Shown here: piece after piece, positions 14,995-23,808 of the stretch
Layout: each line of letters opens with the position of its first letter
How positions within the stretch are numbered: position 1 is the first letter of the stretch
NCBI RefSeq assembly: GCF_900143545.1
Contig: NZ_FREV01000008.1
Coordinates: 1-64,000, forward strand
DNA length: 64,000 nt
Direction of reading: 5' to 3'
Source: Loktanella sp. Alg231-35
Lineage (GTDB): Bacteria; Pseudomonadota; Alphaproteobacteria; Rhodobacterales; Rhodobacteraceae
Program-made: the position numbers and the translations under genes
Notes under the pieces: model-generated
Databases searched by the model: none
Told to the model about the DNA's origin: nothing
Seen by the model: only the letters and a program-made list of their open reading frames with translations

Positions 14995-17313
14995 TCAAGC
15001 ACCCGACGGCGCATCTGGGGACCAGCCGCTTGGCAGTGGAAGATTGCGTTGGGGCGGCTCGGATGGGGTTGCGGCTTTCGTATCGCCGTCGCCTGGTTCG
15101 CCTTCAACGGCAGCGGGTTCATCATCATGGTTCTCGGAGTGATTAAACAAGTTGATCTGAACCGGGGGCTGATCAGGTTCAGGACCTTCATAACGCGGGG
15201 GAATTGGCCCTTCAGTTCTGATAACCACTTCCGAGCCGGCACCGGCCGTCCCCGATGCCTCTTCGTCATCACCTTGGGGACAAATGGGTGCGTTCCTTGC
15301 CAACCCATCACCCAATGCGACGACAGGATGGATGTTTTCGGGGTGGGTCCCTGCATTGAAGCAACTCTTAAAGTGCTCGAAATAGACTCGGTACTCAGAG
15401 CAGGGCCCAGTTGCATCTGGGGGAAATTCACTGGCATCGCAGTGAAATCGCCAACCACACCATTGGTGGAACGCGCGAACAATCTCGACAGCCTTTGCCG
15501 GATCTTCTTTCGGCGTCTTGGCCTTTGGCTCAACATATTCCGCAAAACCAGCTGCGTTCCCCATGTAGGGCAAGAACCGCGGTTGTGTTTCATCCACAAA
15601 GACCTGTTTCATATCGACAACCGCAGTTGGAGAGTCGTAGGCGAATTTGACGGCGGCCCGGTGTTGCGGAAGGCTTTGTATCTCTGCAGGTGTGATGATT
15701 GCGCGTTCGACACGCTGTTGAGTGAAGCCAACGCCGTCGCGTGCCTCATGCGCACCAACGCTGACATTTGTGTTCGACTCCCATTTGTCCTGGTTGCCAA
15801 GCATTTCAGAACACAGCTTTGCTGTCCGAAAATCGGGGGTGTTGAAGACAATCCGGTTGTTGACTGTACCGGAAATTGTCTGGGCGGCTTCACGTCCGTA
15901 GATGTCTTCCAGCTGGCTATAGACCTGATAGCCAAGGACGAAAGCCCCACCAAACTGACGGATTTCAGCGAGTGAGCTGATTAGGAAGGGGAGACGGTTG
16001 AGGGTAGGGACCTCATCCATGAAGAAGTAACAGCGTGGCTCGCTTGCAGGCCCCATCCCCATCAAAGCGTTGGCAGAGATTTCTAGCATCGTAGAAATGA
16101 TGTTGCGCGTCGCCGCAGCGTGTTCGGCGTCACCAGTCAGAAACAACAAGGATGGCTCATCCGATTTCATCCATTCTCGGATTGAAAAGGCCTCAGCATC
16201 GTCGCGGAGATATTCAAGAAAACGCAGTTCAGAAATCAGGTTCGCGCGAATGCTCTGGGCGGTCTTAACGATATCCTCGTTGAAGAAGTGAGAGCCTGGT
16301 GTGCCGGCAATGAGTTTGGCGAGAACCTCTGAATCGAGATGCAACAAGTGTTGGATCAACGATTTAACAGTACGACGCTTGGTTTTATACAGTTCCCGCG
16401 CAGCGTAATCGAAGACGATACGCGCCGCCTGAGACCAAAAAGGGTCGCTTGCAGCGCCGCGATGTTCTGGGATCATGACTTCGCCAAGTTGGGTGAAAGA
16501 CGCCGCGTCGAGAACATCATCGAATGGGTTCCAGGATGAAGACCGATCATCAAACGGGTTGATGAGATAGTCTGTTCTTTCGTCGTGGAAACGAGAAACA
16601 AAGCCACCCATCCGATCGTAGATAATGGCCTTTCCACCGTTCTCACGGATGATGGAAAGCATCTCAATCATGGCATTGGTTTTACCGACACCGACGGTAC
16701 CATTCAGCATCGTCTGGGCTTCGACGGCGTCTGGAGGAAATGGAATGCCAGCGATCGTCAAGGGTTTCGCTGTCTTCCGTCCCTTGTGCTTTTTCTTGTA
16801 TTTCCGCCATTTGAGAGCACTCCAGCCTTTGAGCTGAGAGGCAGAGACTAGGCGCGCGCCGCGAACGAACTCATCTTCCTGAACGCGGTTTCCCGTTTTG
16901 ATGAAGATAAGCAGGGAAAGCAGACCCAAGAGTATGGCAGGAATGCCTGCAAGCCTGGCCGAGCTATGAAATGTGTAAAAGAACCCATCCCTGATGCGCC
17001 GATATTGAGTGTTTCGATAGATCTGCACGGCTGGAACGGTGACGGTGTCTCCTGTCAGATCTTTGAAGGTGTAGAGCTGGTCGAAGCCGTTTTGTCCTAC
17101 GACACCGCGTTCGGCCATTTCATAGTAGAAAGCGAAACGCATCTCGCTTGGGTTGTATGCGCGCGCGACTAAGAAGACGAAGCTACAGACGTAGATCAAG
17201 GCGCCGACAACAGTCGCAAACCGAAGGACTTGCCATCCCATCCGCCACCAATGCTGTGCCGTTTGGCCGCCGCGGATGAGTGTTGAAGCTGAGCTTACTG
17301 TCTTGGCCATCAT
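14995..17313 (-). CDS. traD: type IV coupling protein TraD/VirD4-like
   Basis: Two N-terminal membrane helices (about 31-52 and 121-138) anchor a cytoplasmic ATPase with Walker A GTVGVGKT (205-212) and Walker B CYFFMDEVPTL (DE 433-434). The C-terminal ~130 residues are acidic and proline-rich, the region that contacts relaxosomes in F-like systems. It links the relaxosome to the secretion channel. It starts MMAK at 17313 after GGGGATCTG and is followed immediately by traI. The promoter region upstream is shared divergently with the DsbA-like gene. Confidence 0.95.
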   Translation of the reverse strand: MMAKTVSSASTLIRGGQTAQHWWRMGWQVLRFATVVGALIYVCSFVFLVARAYNPSEMRFAFYYEMAERGVVGQNGFDQLYTFKDLTGDTVTVPAVQIYRNTQYRRIRDGFFYTFHSSARLAGIPAILLGLLSLLIFIKTGNRVQEDEFVRGARLVSASQLKGWSALKWRKYKKKHKGRKTAKPLTIAGIPFPPDAVEAQTMLNGTVGVGKTNAMIEMLSIIRENGGKAIIYDRMGGFVSRFHDERTDYLINPFDDRSSSWNPFDDVLDAASFTQLGEVMIPEHRGAASDPFWSQAARIVFDYAARELYKTKRRTVKSLIQHLLHLDSEVLAKLIAGTPGSHFFNEDIVKTAQSIRANLISELRFLEYLRDDAEAFSIREWMKSDEPSLLFLTGDAEHAAATRNIISTMLEISANALMGMGPASEPRCYFFMDEVPTLNRLPFLISSLAEIRQFGGAFVLGYQVYSQLEDIYGREAAQTISGTVNNRIVFNTPDFRTAKLCSEMLGNQDKWESNTNVSVGAHEARDGVGFTQQRVERAIITPAEIQSLPQHRAAVKFAYDSPTAVVDMKQVFVDETQPRFLPYMGNAAGFAEYVEPKAKTPKEDPAKAVEIVRAFHQWCGWRFHCDASEFPPDATGPCSEYRVYFEHFKSCFNAGTHPENIHPVVALGDGLARNAPICPQGDDEEASGTAGAGSEVVIRTEGPIPPRYEGPEPDQPPVQINLFNHSENHDDEPAAVEGEPGDGDTKAATPSEPPQRNLPLPSGWSPDAPSGA

Positions 17314-17357
17314 CAGATCCCCAAAAAATTGATGTATTTGTGGCTAGACTAGTCCAT

Positions 17358-17384
17358 AAAAGTGTTAGAGAAGAGTTTTTACAC
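17358..17384. promoter_or_regulatory. spaced element AAAAGTG-N14-TTACAC in the traD/dsbA-like divergent promoter
   Basis: AAAAGTG at 17358-17364 and TTACAC at 17379-17384 are separated by exactly 14 bp. The two blocks form an imperfect inverted repeat (AGTGT...ACACT, 17361-17385). The same two blocks with the same spacing occur at 62959-62985, in the divergent promoter region of the T4SS operon. The arrangement fits a dimeric regulator site controlling both transfer blocks. Confidence 0.5.
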
Positions 17385-17401
17385 TATTAAGGGATGAAAA
17401 A

Positions 17402-18088
17402 ATGCGTGCTTTGGTTTTTGCAAGTGTATTGCTGGCCGGTTCGCCACTTGCGGCAGAAGATGACTTTGATCAGCGGGTCATCGAGGCAATACTGAATAAC
17501 CCAGAGGTAGTATTGCTTGCGATCCAAAGGTTGGAGGCTGAGCGAGAATTGGCAGCAACGGAAGTTGAAAGGCGTCAGATCGCGGAGGTAGCTGACCAGC
17601 TGTTTGGCGACGACCCTGAGATTCGGCTTGTGGAATTCTTTGACTACCGCTGTGGGTACTGTGCGCAGAGCGCATCACAGATGCAGACTTTACCTCATGA
17701 GTTGACGAAAGGCGTTCGATTGTTCGAATTCCCGATCTTGGGACAAGAATCGACCGACATAGCGAAGGTATCGATCGCAGTCCGCAACGTTGAGGGCGAT
17801 AATGCATACCAGCGTTTCCACTATGCGGTGTTCGATGCGGCGGGCAGGGTAGGGGATACAGCAAGCGCCATAAGGCTTGCAGCGAGCCTTGGATACGACG
17901 CCGACGCCATTGCCGGTGAGGCGCAGTCCAACGATGTGGCTGCTGAGATTCTTCGAAACCAGAGGCTTGCGGCAACCCTCGGGATCAGAGGGACGCCAAC
18001 GTTTGTTGGACGGGATCAGATCTACGACGGTTTGCTGAACCCCGAAGAGCTTGTGGAAATTCTTGATACTGAAAAGGACGAATCCTGA
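17402..18088 (+). CDS. periplasmic DsbA/ScsC-like thiol oxidoreductase
   Basis: A signal peptide (MRALVFASVLLAGSPLAAE) is followed by a helical N-terminal segment (residues ~20-70). A thioredoxin-fold domain comes next, with EFFDYRCGYCAQ (Cys-Gly-Tyr-Cys near 85-88) and the cis-Pro loop GIRGTPTFV near 198-206. The layout matches DsbA-family proteins with an oligomerisation-type N-terminal extension (ScsC/Com1-like). It should form or isomerise disulfides, and the Cys-rich TraN, TraU and TraH encoded further on are natural clients. The stop overlaps the next start (TGATG). Confidence 0.85.
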   Translation: MRALVFASVLLAGSPLAAEDDFDQRVIEAILNNPEVVLLAIQRLEAERELAATEVERRQIAEVADQLFGDDPEIRLVEFFDYRCGYCAQSASQMQTLPHELTKGVRLFEFPILGQESTDIAKVSIAVRNVEGDNAYQRFHYAVFDAAGRVGDTASAIRLAASLGYDADAIAGEAQSNDVAAEILRNQRLAATLGIRGTPTFVGRDQIYDGLLNPEELVEILDTEKDES

Positions 18089-18528
18089 TGAGAGTTCCAA
18101 TTGTATTGATTTCCGCCGCGACATTGGCCGGTTGCATGAACACTGGGCAGCCATCTGTTCAGGCATTGCCTACGGTCGGCCAACGAACAAGTGATGCATC
18201 TACACTGGCGCTCAGCTGCAACGAGCTGGCGACCAGGAACAACAATATCACCGTCAGAGTAAGAGAGCTTGAAGCAGAACAGCAACGTGCAGCACGCGCC
18301 AATGCGCTAACCGATGCCGTTGTTGGTGTTGGGCTCACAGCCGTTCTTGGCGCAGGCGCGCAGGGCGGCCTCAACGGTATACGAGCGGCGTCTGCCACCG
18401 CGCAGGGTGTAGATGCAGTGCGTAGGGCGGAGCAAGGCCAAGGGTCCATCGCAAATGTGACGGACTCCTTGGCGCTACTACAGCGATCCGCGGAGTTGCA
18501 GCGCGCCTACGTCGAAAAGGGCTGCTAA
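18088..18528 (+). CDS. lipoprotein, 146 aa
   Basis: The N-terminus RVPIVLISAATLAGCMNTG has a lipobox (TLAGC) with Cys16 as the lipidation site. The middle carries a coiled-coil-like stretch (ELATRNNNITVRVRELEAEQ) and a Gly/Ala-rich hydrophobic segment (DAVVGVGLTAVLGAGAQGGL), possibly membrane-inserting. It is translationally coupled to the DsbA-like gene. No known family is recognised. It probably sits in the inner or outer membrane near the transfer machine. Confidence 0.7.
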   Translation: MRVPIVLISAATLAGCMNTGQPSVQALPTVGQRTSDASTLALSCNELATRNNNITVRVRELEAEQQRAARANALTDAVVGVGLTAVLGAGAQGGLNGIRAASATAQGVDAVRRAEQGQGSIANVTDSLALLQRSAELQRAYVEKGC

Positions 18529-18530
18529 CG

Positions 18531-18704
18531 GTGTTGGGTCCATTTGAAGTGCCATCAGTGGAGCAGGTGCTCGCGTCGGAACATGCCTCCGACTGGATAA
18601 AGAGATCTGTAGCGGAGTTGGTGGAGCAGGACCCGGCAACGGCCAAGCAGGAAGCGTTCTGGCTATACTTGATCATGAACCAAAGAGCGAAAGCGACGCT
18701 CTGA
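18531..18704 (+). CDS. small hypothetical protein, 57 aa, GTG start
   Basis: A 58-codon frame starts GTG at 18531, three bases after the lipoprotein stop, and ends TGA at 18702-18704. The peptide (GPFEVPSVEQVLASEHASDW, ending WLYLIMNQRAKATL) is amphipathic and looks protein-like. Tight spacing and direction fit the dsbA-like operon. No family is recognised. Confidence 0.5.
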   Translation: MLGPFEVPSVEQVLASEHASDWIKRSVAELVEQDPATAKQEAFWLYLIMNQRAKATL

Positions 18705-18735
18705 CGTCCAACTCAACAACAACGGATCTAAGAAG

Positions 18736-19086
18736 ATGGGGCCAAAGAAGGTACGCAAAAAACTGCCAGATCGGAGATTGACAGAAACGCGAAAGGTTGA
18801 GACGGACCTCGGCCAAACGGTGTTCCTGTCAGTCGGATACGACCCGGACCAACCGGATGAACCAAGAGAGGTCTTCTATTCCTCAGGTTTCAAGTCTGGG
18901 TCGATGCTTGAGTTTCAGGTGCAGGACTTCTGTGTTTTGTTTTCGCTTTTGCTCCAGCATGGGATGGAGCCGGACGATGTGGCAAAATCGTTGGCGCGCA
19001 AAGAAAACCATGACGGAACACTGTCATTCGCAAGCATATCAGGGCTAATTGTGGATGAACTATCCAAACCGCCGGCATGGGCTTAG
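18736..19086 (+). CDS. TSCPD-like domain protein, 116 aa
   Basis: Residues 34-75 (GYDPDQPDEPREVFYSSGFK, then SGSMLEFQVQDFCVLFSLLL) resemble the TSCPD-type domain at the end of some ribonucleotide reductases and in stand-alone proteins. The next part (LQHGMEPDDVAKSLARKE) also fits. The classical Thr-Ser-Cys-Pro-Asp motif itself is not present. Stand-alone versions are common in alphaproteobacteria and have no settled function. It lies between the 57-residue gene and a GIY-YIG-like gene, all co-directional. Confidence 0.65.
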   Translation: MGPKKVRKKLPDRRLTETRKVETDLGQTVFLSVGYDPDQPDEPREVFYSSGFKSGSMLEFQVQDFCVLFSLLLQHGMEPDDVAKSLARKENHDGTLSFASISGLIVDELSKPPAWA

Positions 19087-19090
19087 TGCG

Positions 19091-19525
19091 ATGAGAAAGC
19101 GGCGACGGCACCGGCAAAACTATGTCCCCTGGTTCAAGACAAGAGGGTGGGGAACAGTCTACTTAGTTCAATCTCGCTCCGAGCCTGAGTTGTTCAAAGT
19201 CGGTTTCACGAAGCGGAAGACGAATACGCGTAGAAACGAGCTCAAGCGCCTTGTGGACGGAGGTCTGCGAATTGTGTTTACTGTTTCAATGCCACACGCC
19301 TACGTCACTGAGCAGAAGACCCTTAAGGGCTTGGCCGGGCGCTGGCTTGGGCGCCGCGATCGCCGAGGAACCGAATGGTTTCGGTTGCGGCGGACAGAGA
19401 CGATTGACGACATTTCAACGAGGATCTTGAGAAGTGCCAGACAAGTGCAGTTCGAGGCACGTCTAAAGTTCTCATGGGCCAAGAAAAGTAAAATCCGAAC
19501 ATTTCCAGCGCAGCCGACGTCATGA
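19091..19525 (+). CDS. GIY-YIG/T5orf172-like nuclease-fold protein
   Basis: I take ATG at 19091, just after the previous stop; an overlapping start at 19055 is possible. Residues about 18-45 (WGTVYLVQSRSEPELFKVGF, then TKRKTNTRRNELKR) match the T5orf172/MUG113 version of the GIY-YIG fold, with G-T-V-Y-L-V for GIY and K-V-G for YIG plus a downstream Arg. Further on, EQKTLKGLAGRWLGRRDRRG and TEWFRL complete the usual pattern. These proteins are thought to be nucleases or nucleic-acid-binding proteins of mobile elements. The protein is strongly basic. Its stop overlaps the next ATG. Confidence 0.7.
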   Translation: MRKRRRHRQNYVPWFKTRGWGTVYLVQSRSEPELFKVGFTKRKTNTRRNELKRLVDGGLRIVFTVSMPHAYVTEQKTLKGLAGRWLGRRDRRGTEWFRLRRTETIDDISTRILRSARQVQFEARLKFSWAKKSKIRTFPAQPTS

Positions 19526-19728
19526 ACCGCTTTAAGGTTATCTTTGAGGACGGACGCGAAGAGATGTTTTCTGGAGAGCATAAATCGGCTGTACTCTATG
19601 GCATCACGCGGCTCGAACAGACACCGATGTTGCCGTTCTTGGGGGTCAAGCTGATAAGCGATGAGAACGGCGACATCCTTTGGCCGGCGTCCGAGATTGC
19701 TAAAAGACATGCAGTCTCGGACAGCTAG
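19522..19728 (+). CDS. small hypothetical protein, 68 aa
   Basis: The gene starts inside the previous stop (ATGA at 19522). The product (MNRFKVIFEDGREEMFSGEH, later LPFLGVKLISDENGDILWPA) looks like a small beta-rich domain. It has no signal or membrane segment and no recognised family. It is the last gene of the operon that begins with the DsbA-like gene, and its end meets that of a convergent gene. Confidence 0.55.
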   Translation: MNRFKVIFEDGREEMFSGEHKSAVLYGITRLEQTPMLPFLGVKLISDENGDILWPASEIAKRHAVSDS

Positions 19729-19988
19729 GCGGAGCGCGGAAACTCAGGCCCGACAGCGCGATCGATACGCCACGACATGTCGTGACGATTTCCGCATCGT
19801 TTGCAAACGAAGTCGCTCGCGAAGCTCTCGATCGGCCGATGTTCATGATATCGTTCCAAAAGAATGTGTGGTGCTACAAAGTAGGCTTTATGGCAGGCGG
19901 GGCAGGTGACGACTAAAACGTCACGCGCCGTCAGCTGTTTCAGGCGGATCGCAAACTTGAAGCCGAGAGTGACAGGTTCGTATGGCAT
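19725..19988 (-). CDS. zinc-ribbon-like protein, 87 aa
   Basis: The chosen start MPYEPVTLGFKFAIRLK (19988) gives a compact protein; the frame could extend to 20078. It contains two cysteine pairs, VVTCPACHKAYFV and DFVCKRCGNRHDM, spaced like a four-Cys zinc ribbon. This suggests a DNA- or RNA-binding or structural zinc protein; nothing more specific can be said. It converges on, and overlaps by 4 bp, the 68-residue gene. Confidence 0.55.
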   Translation of the reverse strand: MPYEPVTLGFKFAIRLKQLTARDVLVVTCPACHKAYFVAPHILLERYHEHRPIESFASDFVCKRCGNRHDMSWRIDRAVGPEFPRSA

Positions 19989-20078
19989 TCTGCCAAATTG
20001 CACATGTTCCTTCTTTGTTCCACAATTTTTCTTGTGATGGCTCTGCCGCAGACTGGCGACGGTCACGAAGTTGTTCAC

Positions 20079-20533
20079 CAGTCTTCATGAAATTGATCAT
20101 CGCTAACAGCGGACATCAATGGCGTGGTCCACGGACGACCGAGTCGCGGGACAAAACCGACCTTGGATGTCCTACCTTCGCTGGCGCAGCATTCCTTCGC
20201 ACTTGCGGCAGCACTCTTTCGGCAACGCAGCGGTTTTCAAGGGACCAAACATTCAAAGTCGTCCAGGGTGGCAAATTTCAAACCGTCCAAGGGAATCCCA
20301 ACGACTCAGGTTTTCGGCGGGGCGCTTTAGAAGAGCAATAAAGGCCCAAGCAATTTCTGCTCGGGCCTTTTCGAGCCTACCTAGTTGTGTGATTAGCGGC
20401 CCGAGACGCTCCTGCCAGAGGTACCCGTCCGCCAGCTTCACCCCCGCCTTATCGTGCGTCACCAACTTTCGCGCTATCTCAGTCCACCCCGCGCGCAACC
20501 CGCTCGGCAGAGCCGCACTCTGCCCCCTGCGCG
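20079..20533. other. intergenic region with repeat remnant and terminator
   Basis: About 450 bp without a convincing gene. CTTCGCTGGCGCAGCATTCC (about 20178-20197) resembles CTTCGCTGACGCAGCATCGC near 31392, suggesting a dispersed intergenic repeat. A minus-strand frame reads through from about 20530 to 20253 (LKLADGYLWQERLGPL-like), but it has no start and overlaps the terminator. Confidence 0.5.
20340..20371. terminator. bidirectional terminator after the three-gene secreted operon
   Basis: AAAGGCCC (20340-20347) pairs with GGGCCTTT (20363-20370); an inner AGC/GCT extends the stem, and T-runs or A-runs lie on either side. It lies 160-190 bp downstream of the TPR gene on its strand. Confidence 0.7.
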
Positions 20534-23500
20534 CTAGAGCCGGCTGCGGGCATAGCCGAGGTTGTTTTCCAACAGGCTGCTCGATCCGACGTCGGCAAGC
20601 CCACGCTTGTAGACGTCGACGGCGGCGGCCCAATCCTCCGCATCTAAATGTCGTCGCGCCCATTGGTTGTAGAGGTACACTCGGACCTCGTGATCGGTCT
20701 CGTCCGCCAGCACTTCGGACAGCTTGTCCACCAGCTGCAGCGCTGCCTCTGCTTCGCCCGAAGCTACGAGGCCCCCGACATGGCGGGCGACGATCTGCTC
20801 CAGCACGTCCTGCAGGCCCGTCGTGTCGGGCAAGATGGTCCGGATTGCGGAAACGGCCGCGATCAGACCCGTTTCCCCACCACTTGCCAAGGCCGAGGCT
20901 GTCCATTCCTGCATAACATAGGGAACGTTGCGCCGTAAATCGCGTGACGCGGGGACGACGGCGAAGCCATTGGCATAGGCCCTGAGCGCGGCCTCCCACT
21001 CGCGAGATTGGAGGTGCCCGTCGCCCCAGCTGCGGTAGAGGTCCACCGCAAGCCCTTCGACCTCTTCCGTCGCGAGGAAACCGAGTGCCCGGCGCAGCTC
21101 CCCCTCGGCCGCAGCAACATCGCCGGACTCGACGAGCGCGACGATATGACGGCGCACGGCCCGGCGTCCCATGTCCGCGACTTTAGCGTCGCCAGGGAAC
21201 AGCGTGACCAGCATCGACATCACTGTGACGATCCCCTCTGCACCCGAGTCCGCCGCCGCGTCGCCGGTCCATTGCTGCGCGACATAGGCGACGTTGTTGG
21301 AAAAAAGCGACGGATCGGCCAGATCGACCCGCGCGTCAGCATAGACCTGAGCCGCCTTCGGCCAGTCTCGGGCGCGCATCGCAACCTGCGCCTCGCTGTC
21401 GACGATATGGTGCTGCAGCTCCGCGAACCTGTCCTGTGACACCACGAGCTGTGCGGCGTCGAGTATCTGCCGGGCGCTGTCGTAGTGGCTGACAGCAAGC
21501 GCGTCCGAGATAGCGCGGACGATTTCATTCTCGCCTTGGTTGCTATCAAGATCGGGGAACAGCACCCGGAGCCGCGCCACAATCTCGGCCAGCGCCACCG
21601 CCCCGCCGGCGTTATATGCCGAACGGCGCCATTCCTGCGCTACGTAGCGGGCGTTCCGGGACAGGAGCCGGTCGCCGGGATAAGCCGTGCGCCCGGCGGC
21701 ATAGAGTTCGGCAGCAGCGGGCCAGTCGGCCGCGTCGATGAGGCTGTGCCCATATATGTCGTAGACCCGCGGGCCCAAATCTGGATCATCGACGCCCGCC
21801 GCCGCAAGCCCCTTAATTGCTTGTGCCGTTAAGGCCAGCGCGTCCGCCATGGGCGCGGTTCGGGCGGCCTCGTCCACGTGTCGCATTACGTAGGTTTCGG
21901 CCACTCCGTCGAGCGCCCCCGGCTCCGGCACCTGGTCCAGCGCGGCCGCGAGCACCGCCAGCCCGGCGGCAAAATCGGGCGCCGCGCGCATTGCTTCTTG
22001 GACGAGGTAGGGCACGCTCCGGCTAAGCCGCGCGTCGTCGGGAAAGGTGGCGAGCCCCTTGGTCAGAACGTCCATCGCGGCAGCAAAATCCCGGCCGTCG
22101 ATCTCATCGTTCGTCCAGCGCAGGTAGGCACCGCGGCGCCATTCGTTGAGGTTCGTCCGTGCGGTGCCGTCAAGGATCAAAAGACCGCTCTCCGCCGCTT
22201 CGAGGGCGGCCGCCCAATCCCCCAACTTGATCAGATCCTCGGCCGGACGCAGGAAGACTGCCGCCTTCGCCGCGTCGTAATCCGCACCCGGCGAGGCAGT
22301 CGCGACTCGATCGAGGATCGCGATGGCTTCCACAGCGTCGCCGCCCTCTGCGACGGCATAAGCCCAGCGTTCCCACGTCGCGCGCTCCCGCGCGACAAGC
22401 CCGTCGTCTTCCGGCGCGAGCCGGGTCCCGAGCGCGGCAACCTGCGTAGCGGCCTCCCATTGGCCGCTATCGGCGAAGGACGCGCTCCATTTCCCAAGCG
22501 CGACCAGCGCATTCTGGACAGCGGACGTGAATTCAGGATCCAGGCTCAAGGCGCGGAAATTGTGCAGCAGCGCATCATTGTATCGATCCGTGCGCAGGGC
22601 CTCCACCCCGTGATTGTAGTAGATAAGGGCGACGAGCCCTGCCGGCCCAATCTCGCGCCGCTTGGCGCGGTTGCTTTCTGGGATGTAGACGTAGCCGGTA
22701 AGCTCCTCGAAGGCCACAAGCCGCTCGCGCTGAGGGTCGAAGCCTTCTGGCGTCGTCGTCTCCACATCCATGTGATCGACGCCGTCATAGACGATGGCGA
22801 AAGCATGGTCCGGCACCTCGATGGCGCGGACGTCGAGCCCGAGCCGCCGGCCGATGGCGGCATAGAGCACTGCGGAAGAGACGCAGTTGAACTGCCCGTC
22901 GTCGAGCACGATTGACAAGTCGGTTTGCCGTTCGACGTAGCCGCCGGTCATCACAGTCAGGTGCAACCAAGCGAGCAAGTCCGCCCCGAGGCGGGCGGGC
23001 GGCGCCTCGGTGTCGAGCGCGTTGCGCGCCGCTGTCTCGATCGCGTCAAGCCGCGCGATATAGCCTTGCCGTGCGGCGGGATTGGTGACGCCCGAAGCCA
23101 GCAGTGCAGCTTCTTCAAAGGCCCGTTGATCGAACATGCCCTCGGCACGGCTGGCGAAGATCTCCCGCTCGGCGCCGGAGAGCGCGAACTCAGCCGGTTC
23201 AAGCGTGCCGAGACCCTCAAGCAACTGGAGAGCATTGGCCGGGCTTTCCCCAAAGGCATAGCTGCTTTCGGGCGGCCCCGTATGCCCGGCGACGGCGATC
23301 TCGGCGAGCGCGACACGGTCCGTGTCGATCCCGGGATGCAGGCGCAGCATCAGCCAACCCGTGGCGGCAGGGCGAAGGTCGAAACCCTGATTGACCCGCA
23401 GCGGGTCGATGCCCTCCTCACGCAGCGACCGGAACCCCGCCGTGGGAGAGACCGTGGAAACCAGAATGTCGATCCGCACGGGCGACGCGTCGTCCGCAGC

Positions 23501-23785
23501 AGGAGACAAGATGAGTTCGACACGGTTCGGGCTGACCGGCCCGTCGGGAAAGCGAAAGACGAGATCAACCGGCTCTCCGACCGGGGTATCAAAACTGGCA
23601 ATCGTCGCCGGGTCGCCATCGGTCAACGCCGCGACGTCCGTCACGCGGCTGGCCAGGGTCAGTCCGCGCTCGAACGTCCCGGTTGTGGGTGCGAGAAGAG
23701 ACAGATCCTCGGCTTGGGCAGAGGCGCCAGCAAGAAGGACAAGTGAAAGGGCCAGCGCGGAAAGTCTGAGAGATTGGCGGGACAT
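20534..23785 (-). CDS. secreted discoidin-like / transglutaminase-like / TPR protein, 1083 aa
   Basis: The start at 23785 (MSRQSLRLSALALSLVLLAG) has GAGGAGGG upstream and a clear signal peptide; an upstream in-frame start would add 20 residues. Residues ~30-165 look like an F5/8-type-C (discoidin-like) jelly-roll. Residues ~285-350 are a transglutaminase/cysteine-protease-like domain with an intact triad: C301 (GQFNCVSSAVLYA), H327 (VPDHAFAIVYDG), D340 (MDVETT). The rest is helical TPR-like repeats in which a ~150-residue unit recurs, each ending N-x-x-Y-V-x-Q-[EQ]-W (RNARYVAQEW, NNVAYVAQQW, RNVPYVMQEW). It is the last gene of the three-gene operon, 23 bp after the vWA gene. GC content is visibly above the flanks. 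Confidence 0.75.
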   Translation of the reverse strand: MSRQSLRLSALALSLVLLAGASAQAEDLSLLAPTTGTFERGLTLASRVTDVAALTDGDPATIASFDTPVGEPVDLVFRFPDGPVSPNRVELILSPAADDASPVRIDILVSTVSPTAGFRSLREEGIDPLRVNQGFDLRPAATGWLMLRLHPGIDTDRVALAEIAVAGHTGPPESSYAFGESPANALQLLEGLGTLEPAEFALSGAEREIFASRAEGMFDQRAFEEAALLASGVTNPAARQGYIARLDAIETAARNALDTEAPPARLGADLLAWLHLTVMTGGYVERQTDLSIVLDDGQFNCVSSAVLYAAIGRRLGLDVRAIEVPDHAFAIVYDGVDHMDVETTTPEGFDPQRERLVAFEELTGYVYIPESNRAKRREIGPAGLVALIYYNHGVEALRTDRYNDALLHNFRALSLDPEFTSAVQNALVALGKWSASFADSGQWEAATQVAALGTRLAPEDDGLVARERATWERWAYAVAEGGDAVEAIAILDRVATASPGADYDAAKAAVFLRPAEDLIKLGDWAAALEAAESGLLILDGTARTNLNEWRRGAYLRWTNDEIDGRDFAAAMDVLTKGLATFPDDARLSRSVPYLVQEAMRAAPDFAAGLAVLAAALDQVPEPGALDGVAETYVMRHVDEAARTAPMADALALTAQAIKGLAAAGVDDPDLGPRVYDIYGHSLIDAADWPAAAELYAAGRTAYPGDRLLSRNARYVAQEWRRSAYNAGGAVALAEIVARLRVLFPDLDSNQGENEIVRAISDALAVSHYDSARQILDAAQLVVSQDRFAELQHHIVDSEAQVAMRARDWPKAAQVYADARVDLADPSLFSNNVAYVAQQWTGDAAADSGAEGIVTVMSMLVTLFPGDAKVADMGRRAVRRHIVALVESGDVAAAEGELRRALGFLATEEVEGLAVDLYRSWGDGHLQSREWEAALRAYANGFAVVPASRDLRRNVPYVMQEWTASALASGGETGLIAAVSAIRTILPDTTGLQDVLEQIVARHVGGLVASGEAEAALQLVDKLSEVLADETDHEVRVYLYNQWARRHLDAEDWAAAVDVYKRGLADVGSSSLLENNLGYARSRL

Positions 23786-23808
23786 AAACCCTCCTCGAGC
23801 CGTGTGCG

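Noticed and set aside
17314-17401. Possible oriT in the traD/dsbA-like intergenic region
   Set aside because: No nick-site motif of a known MobF system was recognised; the visible repeats fit a regulatory element equally well. oriT is not located in this window.
20253-20533. Minus-strand readthrough frame below the TPR gene
   Set aside because: Some of it looks protein-like (KLADGYLWQERLGPLITQLG), so a remnant cannot be excluded, but there is no start codon in context and a terminator lies inside it.
21878-22915. A 345-codon plus-strand frame inside the TPR gene
   Set aside because: It is antisense to a high-GC coding region, where long antisense frames are expected; the minus-strand protein has a signal peptide, domains and a clear start.
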